From NCBI GenBank assembly GCA_023387335.1, contig JAEWIF010000038.1, positions 61,688-125,687 on the forward strand: DNA of 64,000 bases. The letters run 5' to 3'. A program made the position numbers and the translations under genes. This DNA comes from Pseudomonadota bacterium. Its GTDB lineage: Bacteria; Pseudomonadota; Gammaproteobacteria; Burkholderiales; Burkholderiaceae_C. Shown piece after piece: positions 23,487 through 32,287 of the stretch. Within the stretch, counting starts at the first letter, position 1. Every line of letters starts with the position of its first letter. The notes beneath the pieces were generated by a model. It made no database searches. It was not told the DNA's origin and worked only from the letters and a program-made list of their open reading frames with translations.

Positions 23487-24296
23487 TCAGGCGAGCCAGC
23501 GCTTGCGGCGCTTGTAGCTCTTGACGTCGCGGAAGCTCTTGCGCTCGCCCGAGCCCATGCCGAGGTAGAACTCCTTGACGTCCTCGTTGCTGGCCAGCTC
23601 CTGCGCCGGCCCGTCCATGACGATGCGGCCGCTTTCCATGATGTAGCCGTAGTTGGCGTAGCGCAGCGCCATGTTGGTGTTCTGTTCCGCCAGCAGGAAC
23701 GTGACGCGCTCCTTGGTGTTGAGGTCCTTCACGATCTCGAACACCTCCTCGACGATCTGCGGCGCCAGGCCCATCGACGGCTCGTCCAGCAGCACCATGC
23801 TGGGATTGGCCATCAGCGCGCGCCCGATGGCGCACATCTGCTGCTCGCCGCCCGAGGTGTAGGCCGCCTGCGAGCCGCGCCGCGTCTTCAGCCGCGGGAA
23901 GTAGCCGTACACCTTCTCCAGGCCGGTCGCCACTTCCGCCTTGCTGGCGCGCGTGTACGCGCCGGTGAGCAGGTTCTCTTCGATGGTGAGGTGGGCGAAG
24001 CAGTGCCGGCCTTCCATCACCTGCACCACGCCGCGCCGCACCAGTTCGGCCGGCGAGAGGTTCTCGATGCGCTCGCCGCGCAGCTCGATCGAGCCCTTGG
24101 TGACCTCGCCGCGCTCGCCCTTGAGCAGGTTGGACACGGCGCGCAGCGTCGTCGTCTTTCCGGCGCCGTTGCCGCCCAGGAGCGCCACGATGCTGCCCTC
24201 GGGCACCTGCAGCGAGACGCCCTTGAGCACCAGGATGACGTGGTTGTAGATGACCTCGATGCCGTTGACGTTCAGGACGATGTTCTTCGGATCCAT
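23487..24296 (-). CDS. livF: Branched-chain-type ABC importer ATPase LivF
   Basis: 269 residues. Walker A GGNGAGKTTTLR, signature TSGGEQQMCAIGRAL, Walker B MVLLDEPSMGLAP and the switch histidine region LAEQNTNMALRYANYGYIME identify a LivF-type ATPase. The C-terminus has an extra basic tail (SFRDVKSYKRRKRWLA). The ATG at 24296 follows a weak AAAGG site. Together with livG, livH, livM and the binding protein it makes a complete HAAT-family importer. Because acyl-CoA ligases flank the set, the substrate is more likely an aromatic or organic acid than an amino acid; this is inference. Confidence 0.93.
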   Translation of the reverse strand: MDPKNIVLNVNGIEVIYNHVILVLKGVSLQVPEGSIVALLGGNGAGKTTTLRAVSNLLKGERGEVTKGSIELRGERIENLSPAELVRRGVVQVMEGRHCFAHLTIEENLLTGAYTRASKAEVATGLEKVYGYFPRLKTRRGSQAAYTSGGEQQMCAIGRALMANPSMVLLDEPSMGLAPQIVEEVFEIVKDLNTKERVTFLLAEQNTNMALRYANYGYIMESGRIVMDGPAQELASNEDVKEFYLGMGSGERKSFRDVKSYKRRKRWLA

Positions 24297-24313
24297 AAAA
24301 GCGGTTGCCTTTA

Positions 24314-24421
24314 CCAAACGAAAGGGCGGCCCTTTCGTTTGGCGGCTCGTGAGAGCCGCGTCCCCTCCCGCTTGGCGGGAGGGGCAGGGGAGGGTGCCGT
24401 CAATGCCTGGCGACGCCAGGC
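24314..24421. repeat. Cluster of four consecutive inverted repeats
   Basis: The 150-bp gap between livF and the binding-protein gene holds four hairpins in a row: 13-bp perfect arms CCAAACGAAAGGG/CCCTTTCGTTTGG (24314-24342); 7-bp arms GCGGCTC/GAGCCGC (24342-24359); 10-bp arms CCCCTCCCGC/GCGGGAGGGG (24362-24384); and GCCTGGCG/CGCCAGGC (24405-24421). None has a clear U-tract. They may set differential expression of the abundant binding protein versus the downstream ATPase by stopping exonucleases, or be REP-like elements. Confidence 0.75.
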
Positions 24422-24446
24422 GGATTGCCGAGCATTTGCGAGGCGA

Positions 24447-25769
24447 TCAAGACTGGCAGGCCGTGGCGTTGCGGGCGGTCTGCTTCTTCTCCTGCAGGTA
24501 CTTCTCGGCGCCCGTCTTGACCATCGGCTTGATGATCTGTTCGTCGGCCTGGTACCAGTCGGCGCCCATGTTCCACTTGCTGCCGTCCCAGGTGTGGACG
24601 CGCGCCCACGACGAGCCCATGTGGTCGGTGCAGCTGGTGGAGATCGGGCGCATCACGCCGGAGAAGCCCAGCTGGTCGAGGCGCTTCTGGTCGAGGCTCA
24701 GGTTCTCCAGGCCCCAGCGCACCTGTTCGGCGGTGAGCACCTTGCCCTTGCCGAAGCGCTCCTGCGCGCGGCGCACGGCTTCCACGCCCAGCATCTGGAT
24801 GATCACGCCGCGCGTGTAGAGCACCGAGCCCACCTCGTCCTTCGGGCCCGTGCCCTGGCCCTTGCCGTGCACGTGGGTCAGGATGTCCTGGATCACCTTC
24901 GGCTGCTGGCCGTAGCCGTTGAGCGCCAGCGCGTTGTAGCCCTTGGCGCCTTCGCCCACGTCCTTGACGTCGGGCTCGGCACCGGACCACCACACGCCGT
25001 ACATCTTGTCGCGCGGATAGCCGGTGGCCTGCGCTTCCTTCAGGGCGGTGGAGTTCATCACGCCCCAGCCCCAGAGCAGCACGTAGTCGGGACGCTGCTG
25101 GCGCACCTGCAGCCAGGCGGCCTTCTGCTCCACGCCGGGCGCGGTGACCGGGATCAGGCTCAGGTCGAAGCCGTGCATGCGCGAGCGCTCCTGCAGCAGC
25201 GGGATCGGCTCCTTGCCGAACGGCGAGTCGTGGTAGACCAGGGCGATCTTCTTGCCCTTGAGCTTGGCGAGGCCGCCTTCCTTCTTGCCGATGTGCTGGA
25301 TCAGGATGTCGCTGGCCGTCCAGTAGCTGCCCATGAGCGGGAAGTTCCACGGGAACGCCATGCCGTCCTGCGCCACCGACAGGCCGTAGCCCAGCGTGAT
25401 CAGCGGGATCTTGTCGTGGATCACCTTGTCGGTCAGCGCGAAGGTGATGCCGGTGGCCTGCGGGTCGAACAGCGTCACGCCCGGGCGGCCCTTCAGGCGC
25501 TCGTAGCACTCGACGCCGCGGTCGGTGGCGTAGCCGGTCTCGCACTCTTCCCAGGTGAGCTTGACGCCGTTGATGCCGCCGTCTCGGGCGTTGATCATCT
25601 TCAGGTAGTCCTGCTTGCCGTTGGCCCACGGCGTGCCGTTCGGCGCGTACGGGCCGGTGCGGTACGACAGCAGCGGGAAGAACTGCTCCTTGGCCTGGGC
25701 CAGCACCGTGGCCGAGCCCAGCGCGGCGACGGCCGTGAGGCCCGCCAGGACGAGGGAACGAAGCTTCAT
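24447..25769 (-). CDS. Periplasmic substrate-binding protein of the Liv-type ABC importer
   Basis: 440 residues with a signal peptide (MKLRSLVLAGLTAVAALGSA, cleaved near LAQA). The remainder is a Peripla_BP_6 type I fold: SYRTGPYAPNGTPWANGKQD near the start, KIALVYHDSPFGKEPIPLLQ mid-chain and a long C-terminal lobe ending NATACQS. It is the ligand-capturing component for the permeases LivM/LivH. The protein is longer than LivK of E. coli (about 370), as in many binding proteins for aromatic substrates in Burkholderiales. Ligand unknown. ATG at 25769 with GGAGA upstream. Confidence 0.9.
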   Translation of the reverse strand: MKLRSLVLAGLTAVAALGSATVLAQAKEQFFPLLSYRTGPYAPNGTPWANGKQDYLKMINARDGGINGVKLTWEECETGYATDRGVECYERLKGRPGVTLFDPQATGITFALTDKVIHDKIPLITLGYGLSVAQDGMAFPWNFPLMGSYWTASDILIQHIGKKEGGLAKLKGKKIALVYHDSPFGKEPIPLLQERSRMHGFDLSLIPVTAPGVEQKAAWLQVRQQRPDYVLLWGWGVMNSTALKEAQATGYPRDKMYGVWWSGAEPDVKDVGEGAKGYNALALNGYGQQPKVIQDILTHVHGKGQGTGPKDEVGSVLYTRGVIIQMLGVEAVRRAQERFGKGKVLTAEQVRWGLENLSLDQKRLDQLGFSGVMRPISTSCTDHMGSSWARVHTWDGSKWNMGADWYQADEQIIKPMVKTGAEKYLQEKKQTARNATACQS

Positions 25770-25813
25770 GGTTTGTCTCCTGTTGAAGGTTTGTTGAAGC
25801 GGACGGGGAAGGG

Positions 25814-26890
25814 TCAATGGGGGAAGGGCCACAGGCGCAGCTTCTGCTTGCCCGTCGACCACAGGCGGGCCAGCCCGTGCGGCTCCACCACCAGGAACCA
25901 CACGATCAGCGCGCCGAAGATCATCAGTTCCGCGTGCGACACGCCGGCGGTGGAAATCTCCAGCCCGAACGTGGAAGCGAGCGCCGGCAGGAACTGGTTG
26001 AGGAAGATCGGCAGCACCACGATGAAGGCGGCGCCGTAGAACGCGCCCATGATCGAGCCCAGCCCGCCGATGATCACCATGAACAGCAGGCGGAACGAGA
26101 CGTCCACCGAGAACGCCGCCGGCTCCCAGGTGCCCAGGTAGACGAAGGCCCACAGCGCGCCGGCCACGCCCACGATGAAGGAGCTGACCGCGAAAGCGCT
26201 GAGCTTGGCGTACATCGGCCGGATGCCGATGACCGCGGCGGCCACGTCCATGTCGCGGATGGCCATCCATTCGCGGCCGATGGCGCTGCGCACCAGGTTC
26301 TTGGCCAGGAGCGCGATGACCGTGAGGAGGGCCAGGCAGAACCAGTACTTGCTGACCGCGCTCTCGATCGGCTGGCCGAACACCTGCAGCGCCGACACGC
26401 CCACCGAGCCCGAGGGCGAATCGTTGGTGAGCCACTTCACGCGCAGGAACATCCAGTCGGAGAAGAACTGGGCGGCCAGCGTGGCGACGGCGAGGTACAG
26501 GCCCTTCACGCGCAGGCTGGGCAGGCCGAACAGGATGCCGAACGCGGTGGCGCACAGGCCGCCCAGCAGGATGGCCGGCACCAGCGGCATGTCGGGAATG
26601 CGCACGAAGAAGTTGTAGGCGCCGTACGCGCCCACCGCCATGAACGCGCCCGAGCCCAGCGAGATCTGACCGCAGTAGCCCACCAGGATGTTCACCCCCA
26701 GCGCGGCGAGCGACATGATCAGGAACGGGATCAGGATGGCGCGGAAGAAGTAGTCGCTGGCCAGAAGCGGCACCACGGCATAGGCCGCGACCAGCAGCAG
26801 CACGATGGCGATGCGGTCCTGCCGGATCGGGAAGATCTGCTGGTCGGCACGGTAGCTGGTCTTGAACTGGCCGTTCTCGCGATAAAGCAT
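25814..26890 (-). CDS. livM: Branched-chain-type ABC importer permease LivM
   Basis: 358 residues, eight or nine membrane helices. The LivM signature region is intact (GYCGQISLGSGAFMAVGAYG near 90-110, and GALWAFVYLGTWEPAAFSVDVSFRLLFMVI with GGLGSIMGAFYGA near 250-290). Forms the heterodimeric channel with LivH. Lies 12 bp downstream of livH and 44 bp upstream of the binding protein. The soluble N-terminal stretch of about 25 residues before helix 1 is normal. Confidence 0.93.
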   Translation of the reverse strand: MLYRENGQFKTSYRADQQIFPIRQDRIAIVLLLVAAYAVVPLLASDYFFRAILIPFLIMSLAALGVNILVGYCGQISLGSGAFMAVGAYGAYNFFVRIPDMPLVPAILLGGLCATAFGILFGLPSLRVKGLYLAVATLAAQFFSDWMFLRVKWLTNDSPSGSVGVSALQVFGQPIESAVSKYWFCLALLTVIALLAKNLVRSAIGREWMAIRDMDVAAAVIGIRPMYAKLSAFAVSSFIVGVAGALWAFVYLGTWEPAAFSVDVSFRLLFMVIIGGLGSIMGAFYGAAFIVVLPIFLNQFLPALASTFGLEISTAGVSHAELMIFGALIVWFLVVEPHGLARLWSTGKQKLRLWPFPH

Positions 26891-26902
26891 TCTTCTCTTC
26901 CC

Positions 26903-27832
26903 TCAGACTCGATCGATGATCTTCTCGCCGAACAGCCCTTGCGGCCGGAACAGCAGGAACGCGAGCGCCAGCACGTAGGCGAACCAGATCTCGATGCCGC
27001 CGCCCACCAGCGGCCCGATGTACACCTCGGAGAGCTTCTCGCCCACGCCGATGATCAGCCCGCCGATGATGGCGCCCGGCACCGACGTCAGTCCGCCCAG
27101 GATCACCACCGGCAGAGCGCGCAGCGCCACCGTCGCCAGCGAGAACTGAACGCCCAGCTTGCTGCCCCAGATCATCCCGGCCACCAGCGCCACGACGCCG
27201 GCGACGCACCACACGATGACCCAGATGCGCGCCAGCGGGATGCCGATGGACTGCGCGGCCTGGTGGTCGTCCGCCACCGCGCGCAGCGCACGGCCGGTCG
27301 AGGTCTTCTGGAAGAACACGGTCAGCACCGCCACCATGGCGGCGGCGATGATGGCGGCGTACAGGTCTTCCTTGTTGATCAGGATGCCGCCCTGGAACAC
27401 GTTCTCGAACGCGATCACCGGGTCCTTGGGCATCCCGATGTCGATCTTGTAGATGCTGCTGCCGAAGAAGGTCTGGCCGACGCCTTCCAGGAAGTAGGTG
27501 ATGCCCAGCGTGGCCATCAGCAGCGTGGCGCCTTCCTGGTTGACCAGGTGGCGCAGCACCAGGTATTCCACCAGCCAGGCCACCGCGAACATGATGGCGC
27601 CCGCGATCAGGAAGGCCGCCACGTTGGCGAACGCCTTGCTCTCGATGCCGGTCCAGCCCGGGATCCATTCGGCGAACCGCGCCATGGCCAGCGCGCCGAA
27701 CAGCACCATGGCGCCCTGCGCGAAATTGAAGACGCCCGAGGCCTTGAAGATCAGCACGAAGCCCAGCGCCACCAGCGAATACAGCATGCCGGCCATCAGG
27801 CCGCCCAGCAGGGTCTCGAGGAAGAATCCCAT
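26903..27832 (-). CDS. livH: Branched-chain-type ABC importer permease LivH
   Basis: 309 residues and about eight helices. LivH features: MAGMLYSLVALGFVLIFKAS, FNFAQGAMVLFGALAM, the EAA-like cytoplasmic loop TSTGRALRAVADDHQAAQSI, and LPVVILGGLTSVPGAIIGGL. It partners LivM. The ATG at 27832 is 14 bp after livG. Full-length and intact. Confidence 0.93.
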   Translation of the reverse strand: MGFFLETLLGGLMAGMLYSLVALGFVLIFKASGVFNFAQGAMVLFGALAMARFAEWIPGWTGIESKAFANVAAFLIAGAIMFAVAWLVEYLVLRHLVNQEGATLLMATLGITYFLEGVGQTFFGSSIYKIDIGMPKDPVIAFENVFQGGILINKEDLYAAIIAAAMVAVLTVFFQKTSTGRALRAVADDHQAAQSIGIPLARIWVIVWCVAGVVALVAGMIWGSKLGVQFSLATVALRALPVVILGGLTSVPGAIIGGLIIGVGEKLSEVYIGPLVGGGIEIWFAYVLALAFLLFRPQGLFGEKIIDRV

Positions 27833-27846
27833 CGTCCTGTTCCGTC

Positions 27847-28698
27847 CTAGTGAGAGGTGCCCAGGTAGGCCTTGATCACTTCGGGATTGCTGCGCACCTC
27901 GTCGGGCGGGCCGTCGCCGATCTTCTTGCCGTAGTCCAGCACCACCACGCGGTCGCTGATGTCCATCACCACGCCCATGTCGTGCTCGATCAGGACCACC
28001 GTGGTGCCGAACTCGTCGTTCACGTCCAGCACGAAGCGGCACATGTCCTGTTTCTCTTCCAGGTTCATGCCGGCCATCGGCTCGTCCAGCAGCAGCACCT
28101 GCGGCTCCATCGCCAGCGCGCGGCCCAGGTCCACGCGCTTCTGCAGGCCGTAGGGCAGCTGGCCGACCGGCGTCTTGCGGTAGGCCTGGATCTCCAGGAA
28201 ATCGATGATCCGTTCCACGTACTCGCGGTGGCGGATCTCCTCGCGCTCGGCCGGGCCGATGCGAAGCGCCTGCAGCAGCAGGTTGCTTTTGATGCGCAGG
28301 TTGCGACCGGTCATGATGTTGTCCAGCACGCTCATGCCCTTGAACAGGGCCAGGTTCTGGAAGGTGCGCGCGATGCCCATCTGCGCCACCTGCCGGCTCT
28401 TCATGTGGTTGAAGGTCTTGCCGCGGAAGGTGATGCTGCCGTGCTGCGGCTGGTACACCCCGTTGATGCAGTTGAGCATCGAGCTCTTGCCGGCGCCGTT
28501 GGGGCCGATGATGGCGCGGATCTCGTGCTCGCGGACATCGAACGAGATGTCGGTCAACGCCTTCACGCCGCCGAACGCCAGCGAGATGTTGCGCACGTCC
28601 AGGACCACCTCGCCGAGCCGGCGGCCCGTCGCCGCGGGGCGTTCCTGCGAAGCCTGGCGCTGCTGCTCCAGCACCACCGCATCGGTCATCATGTTCAT
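27847..28698 (-). CDS. livG: Branched-chain-type ABC importer ATPase LivG
   Basis: 283 residues. Walker A IGPNGAGKSSMLN, the LivG-typical ARTFQNLALFKGMSVLDNIM, the signature-region LPYGLQKRVDLGRAL, Walker B VLLLDEPMAGMN, and the switch IEHDMGVVMDISDRVVVLDYG are all present. The canonical LSGG is here LPYG, a known LivG variation. The first 30 residues are an extra, low-conservation N-terminus. Its ATG overlaps the stop of the acyl-CoA synthetase upstream (ATGA), tying import and CoA activation into one operon. Confidence 0.93.
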   Translation of the reverse strand: MNMMTDAVVLEQQRQASQERPAATGRRLGEVVLDVRNISLAFGGVKALTDISFDVREHEIRAIIGPNGAGKSSMLNCINGVYQPQHGSITFRGKTFNHMKSRQVAQMGIARTFQNLALFKGMSVLDNIMTGRNLRIKSNLLLQALRIGPAEREEIRHREYVERIIDFLEIQAYRKTPVGQLPYGLQKRVDLGRALAMEPQVLLLDEPMAGMNLEEKQDMCRFVLDVNDEFGTTVVLIEHDMGVVMDISDRVVVLDYGKKIGDGPPDEVRSNPEVIKAYLGTSH

Positions 28699-30641
28699 GC
28701 CGCCGCCTTCACGGGCGCGAAGGTCTTCGCGTCCTGGATCTGGAGGGTGGCGCTGACCTTGCCGGCGCGCCCGTCCTCGAACTTCACCTGCGTTTCCACG
28801 TACTGCTCGGACTTGCCGCCGTAGAGCGCGTCCACCAGCACCTGGTACTTCTCGGCGATGAAACCGCGCCGGACCTTGTTGGTGCGCGTGAGTTCACCGT
28901 CGTCCGCGTCCAGCTCCTTGTGCAGCACCAGGAAGCGGCTGATCTGCGAGCCGGCCAGCTTCTCGTCGGCGGCCAGGTCGGCGTTGACCTTCTCCACGCA
29001 GTCGCGGATCAGGTCGTAGACCTCGCGCTTTTGCGCCAGGTCGGTGTAGCCGGCGTAGGGCAGGTTGCGGCGCTCGGCCCAGTTGCCCACGGCCTCGAAG
29101 TCGATGTTGACCATGACGCAGACCTTCTCGCGGCCGTCGCCGTAGGCCACGGCTTCCTTGATGTACGGGAAGAACTTCAGCTTGTTCTCCACGTACTTGG
29201 GCGCGAACATCGCGCCGTCGTTGGGGCCGCCCTGGATGCGGCCCACGTCCTTGACGCGGTCGATGATCTTCAGGTGGCCCGCCGCGTCGATGAAGCCGGC
29301 GTCGCTGGTGCGGTACCAGCCGTCGGCGGTGAGCACCTCGGCCGTGGCCTTCTCGTTCTTGTAGTAGCCCTTGAGCAGGCCGGGCGAGCGCACCAGGATC
29401 TCGCCGTTGTCGGCCAGCTTGATCTCCACGCCCTGGATCGGCACGCCCACGGTGTCGGGCTTGACCTGGTCATCGGGCTGCAGGCAGACGAACACCGCCG
29501 TCTCGGTGGAGCCGTACAGCTGCTTGAGGTTGATGCCGATCGACCGGTAGAAGCTGAACAGGTCGGGCCCGATCGCCTCGCCGGCGGTGTACGCCACGCG
29601 CACGCGCGAGAAGCCCAGGTTGTTGCGCAAGGGCCCGAACACGAACAGGTCGCCCAGGCGGTACAGCAGGCGGTCGACCGCGCCCACCGGCGTGCGGTCC
29701 ATCAGCGCGGGGCCGACGCGGCGCGCCAGCTTCATGAAGCGGTGGAACATGCCGCGCTTGAGCGCGCCGGCATCTTCCATGCGGATCATCACCGTGGTGA
29801 GCAGGCCCTCGAACACGCGCGGCGGCGCGAAGTAGTAGGTGGGGCCGATCTCCTTGAGGTCGATCATCACCGTGGTCGGCGACTCGGGGCAGTTCACCAC
29901 GTAGCCGCAGGCCAGCCACTGCGCGTAGCTGAAGATGTTCTGGCCGATCCAGGCCGGCGGCAGGTAGGCCAGCACTTCCTCGTTCTCGGTCAGCCGGTCG
30001 AACTGCGCGCCCGCGTGCGCGCGGTCCAGCAGCGTGCGGTGGGTGTGCACCACGCCCTTGGGCTGGCCGGTGGTGCCCGAGGTGAAGAACATCGACGCCA
30101 CGTCGTCGGGCGTGCCCTTGTGGACCTCGGCCGTGAAGAACTGCGGGTTGGACGAAGCGAACGCCTGGCCTTCCTGCAGCAGGCTGTCGAGCGAGGCGAG
30201 GCCCGGCTCGCTGTAATTGCGAAGGCCGCGCGGATCGTCGAACCAGATGCGCGAGAGCTGCGCGCACTGCGGGCGGATCTCCAGCAGCTTGTCGACCTGC
30301 TCCTGGTCCTCGGCGAGCGCGAAGCGCACTTCCGCGTTGGTGATGGGGAACACGCATTCGCCCGCCACGGCGTCCTGGTACAGCGGCACCGGGATCGCGC
30401 CCAGCGACTGCGCGGCCAGCACGGTGGCGTACAGGCGCGGACGGTTGGTGCCGACGACGACCATGTGCTCGCCGCGCTGCAGGCCGGCCTGGTGCAGGCC
30501 GCAGGCCAGGCGCTCGACCAGCTGGGCCAGGTCGGACCAGGTCAGCGTCTGCCAGATGCCGTACTCCTTCTCGCGCATGGCGGCGGCCTGGGGGCGTCGC
30601 TCGGCGTGCTGGAGCAGAAGGCGGGGGAACGTGGAGTCCAT
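28695..30641 (-). CDS. Long AMP-forming acyl-CoA synthetase heading the Liv operon
   Basis: 648-residue ANL enzyme of the long-chain acyl-CoA synthetase type. Phosphate loop SMFFTSGTTGQPKGVVHTHRT, A5 region LKQLYGSTETAVFVCLQPDD, A8 region YRTSDAGFIDAAGHLKIIDR with VKDVGRIQGGPNDGAMFAP. The C-terminus differs from FadD by a long extension (LTRTNKVRRGFIAEKYQVLV). It starts the operon acyl-CoA synthetase-livG-livH-livM-binding protein-livF-PaaK-like. Enzymes of this subgroup linked to Liv ABC genes are usually annotated for aromatic or branched acids; true substrate unknown. Divergent from the Crp-type regulator, sharing a 125-bp promoter region. Confidence 0.88.
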   Translation of the reverse strand: MDSTFPRLLLQHAERRPQAAAMREKEYGIWQTLTWSDLAQLVERLACGLHQAGLQRGEHMVVVGTNRPRLYATVLAAQSLGAIPVPLYQDAVAGECVFPITNAEVRFALAEDQEQVDKLLEIRPQCAQLSRIWFDDPRGLRNYSEPGLASLDSLLQEGQAFASSNPQFFTAEVHKGTPDDVASMFFTSGTTGQPKGVVHTHRTLLDRAHAGAQFDRLTENEEVLAYLPPAWIGQNIFSYAQWLACGYVVNCPESPTTVMIDLKEIGPTYYFAPPRVFEGLLTTVMIRMEDAGALKRGMFHRFMKLARRVGPALMDRTPVGAVDRLLYRLGDLFVFGPLRNNLGFSRVRVAYTAGEAIGPDLFSFYRSIGINLKQLYGSTETAVFVCLQPDDQVKPDTVGVPIQGVEIKLADNGEILVRSPGLLKGYYKNEKATAEVLTADGWYRTSDAGFIDAAGHLKIIDRVKDVGRIQGGPNDGAMFAPKYVENKLKFFPYIKEAVAYGDGREKVCVMVNIDFEAVGNWAERRNLPYAGYTDLAQKREVYDLIRDCVEKVNADLAADEKLAGSQISRFLVLHKELDADDGELTRTNKVRRGFIAEKYQVLVDALYGGKSEQYVETQVKFEDGRAGKVSATLQIQDAKTFAPVKAAA

Positions 30642-30698
30642 CCGAATCCTTGGCGTCCGTCGATGGACGCGAATTGCGAGCGGATGGTAGGCGCCACT

Positions 30699-30727
30699 TT
30701 GACGTCAAGTTGTCTTTGCAACGACAA
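30699..30727. promoter_or_regulatory. Two adjacent palindromes in the divergent promoter
   Basis: The region between the acyl-CoA synthetase/liv operon and the Crp/Fnr gene has a perfect 10-bp palindrome TTGACGTCAA (30699-30708) followed after 1 nt by TTGTCTTTGCAACGACAA (30710-30727), which is symmetrical except for one pair. The size and symmetry suit dimeric Crp/Fnr-type binding. The regulator encoded at 30767 is the natural candidate for autoregulation and control of the liv operon. Confidence 0.6.
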
Positions 30728-30766
30728 TCCGCGGGATATCCCTCCCACGGACTTACCCGCACCCGC

Positions 30767-31504
30767 ATGCAAGCCGTCGCGCCCGAGCTGCCGCTCTACC
30801 AGCGGCGGCGCCGCCCCACGCCGCAGGAGCTCGAGGGCATCCCGTGGTTGCTGCAGCTGCAACCGGCCGAGTACGAACGCGCGGCCAGCCACATCACGGT
30901 GGGCGATGCGCTGCCGGGCGACTTCGTCTGCCGCGTGGGACGGCCCGCCACCTACTGGTTCGGCGTGGTCGAGGGCCTGCTCAAGATGAGCAGCGACACC
31001 GCGCTGGGCCAGACCGTCACCTTCACCGGCGTGCCGCCGGGCGGCTGGTTCGGCGAGGGCACCGTGCTCAAGCGCGAGGCCTACCGCTACAACATCCAGC
31101 CGCTGCGCAAGAGCGTGGTGGCCGGCCTGCCCGTCGACACCTTCCACTGGTTGCTGGACCACTCGATCGGCTTCAACCGTTTCATCATGAACCAGCTCAA
31201 CGAGCGCCTCGGCCAGTTCATCGCCGCGCGCGAGATCGATCGGCTCAACGATCCCGACATGCGCGTGGCCCGCAGCCTGGCCGCGCTGTTCAACCCCGTG
31301 CTCTACCCCGGCGTGGGCGAGGTGCTGCGCATCACGCAGCAGGAACTCGCGTACCTGGTCGGCCTGTCGCGCCAGCGCGTGAACGAGGCGCTGGCCGCGC
31401 TGGAAGCGCAGGGCGCGATCCGCGTCGAGTATGGCGGCCTGCGCATCCTGGACCTGGCCGCGCTGCGCACCAGCAGCACCGGCGCGAAGGCGGCCGCGCG
31501 ATGA
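30767..31504 (+). CDS. Crp/Fnr-family transcriptional regulator
   Basis: 245 residues from the ATG at 30767, chosen over upstream in-frame starts that would cross the palindromic promoter. An N-terminal cyclic-nucleotide-binding-like beta-roll (about 35-130, GDALPGDFVCRVGRPATYWF and GVPPGGWFGEGTVLKRE) precedes a dimer helix and a Crp-type helix-turn-helix (ITQQELAYLVGLSRQRVNEALAALEAQGAI). The N-terminus lacks the FNR cysteine cluster, so it is not an oxygen-sensing iron-sulfur protein. The effector is unknown, perhaps an aromatic acyl-CoA. Stop and next start overlap as ATGA. Confidence 0.88.
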   Translation: MQAVAPELPLYQRRRRPTPQELEGIPWLLQLQPAEYERAASHITVGDALPGDFVCRVGRPATYWFGVVEGLLKMSSDTALGQTVTFTGVPPGGWFGEGTVLKREAYRYNIQPLRKSVVAGLPVDTFHWLLDHSIGFNRFIMNQLNERLGQFIAAREIDRLNDPDMRVARSLAALFNPVLYPGVGEVLRITQQELAYLVGLSRQRVNEALAALEAQGAIRVEYGGLRILDLAALRTSSTGAKAAAR

Positions 31505-32268
31505 ACGACCTGAATGAAACGGTCCGCCTGAACAAGCGCATGGCCGAGCTCGGCCTGTGCTCGCGCCGCGAAGCCGACGACTGGATCGCGCGCGGCTGGG
31601 TCCGCGTGGACGGCGCGCCCGCCACCATGGGCATGCAGGTCGGCCCGCAGGCACGCATCGAGGTCGACAAGCGCGCGCAGGGCCACCAGCAGCAGCAGGT
31701 CACCATCCTCCTGCACAAGCCCGTCGGCTACGTCAGCGGCCAGGCGGAAGACGGCTACCAGCCGGCGGTGACACTGGTGCAGGACCGCAACCACTGGAAC
31801 GGCGACGCCTCGCGCCAGCGCTTCTCGCCGGCGCAGCTGCGCGGGCTGGCGCCGGCGGGGCGGCTGGACATCGACTCGACCGGCTTGCTGGTGCTCACGC
31901 AGGACGGCCGCGTCGCGCGCCAGCTGATCGGCGAGGACTCCGGCATCGAGAAGGAATACCTCGTGCGCGTTCAATTCGGCGAGGTCGCGCGCGACGTGCA
32001 GGCGGCGTTCCCGCCGGCGCAATTGGCGCGCCTTCGCCACGGCCTCACGCTGGACGGCCGCGCCCTCAAGCCCGCGCGGGTCGACTGGCAGAACCCGGAG
32101 CAGCTGCGCTTCGTGCTGACCGAAGGTCGCAAGCGCCAGATCCGGCGCATGTGCGAGCTGGTGGGGCTCAAGGTGGTCGGCTTGAAGCGCGTGCGCATCG
32201 GGCGCGTGGCGCTGGGGCAGTTGCCGCAGGGGAGTTGGCGGTACCTGGGGGCGCAGGAGCGGTTCTAG
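31501..32268 (+). CDS. RsuA/RluB/E/F-family rRNA pseudouridine synthase
   Basis: 255 residues. An S4 RNA-binding domain at the N-terminus (VRLNKRMAELGLCSRREADD) is followed by the catalytic domain with LLHKPVGYVSG, the active-site aspartate in GRLDIDSTGLLVLTQDG (D123), and the closing EGRKRQIRRMCELVGLKVVGLKRVRIG. It isomerises a specific uridine in rRNA. The segment after KPVGYVSG is longer than in RluE and closer to RluF, which modifies 23S rRNA, but the exact target cannot be fixed. It is translationally coupled to the Crp-type gene. Confidence 0.9.
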   Translation: MNDLNETVRLNKRMAELGLCSRREADDWIARGWVRVDGAPATMGMQVGPQARIEVDKRAQGHQQQQVTILLHKPVGYVSGQAEDGYQPAVTLVQDRNHWNGDASRQRFSPAQLRGLAPAGRLDIDSTGLLVLTQDGRVARQLIGEDSGIEKEYLVRVQFGEVARDVQAAFPPAQLARLRHGLTLDGRALKPARVDWQNPEQLRFVLTEGRKRQIRRMCELVGLKVVGLKRVRIGRVALGQLPQGSWRYLGAQERF

Positions 32269-32287
32269 GAGCGCGGCGCGGCCGCTC

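Noticed and set aside
24447..27668. One minus-strand frame seeming to fuse the binding protein with 630 upstream codons.
   Set aside because: The upstream part is a shadow frame of livH and livM. The real binding protein starts at 25769 with a signal peptide and Shine-Dalgarno.
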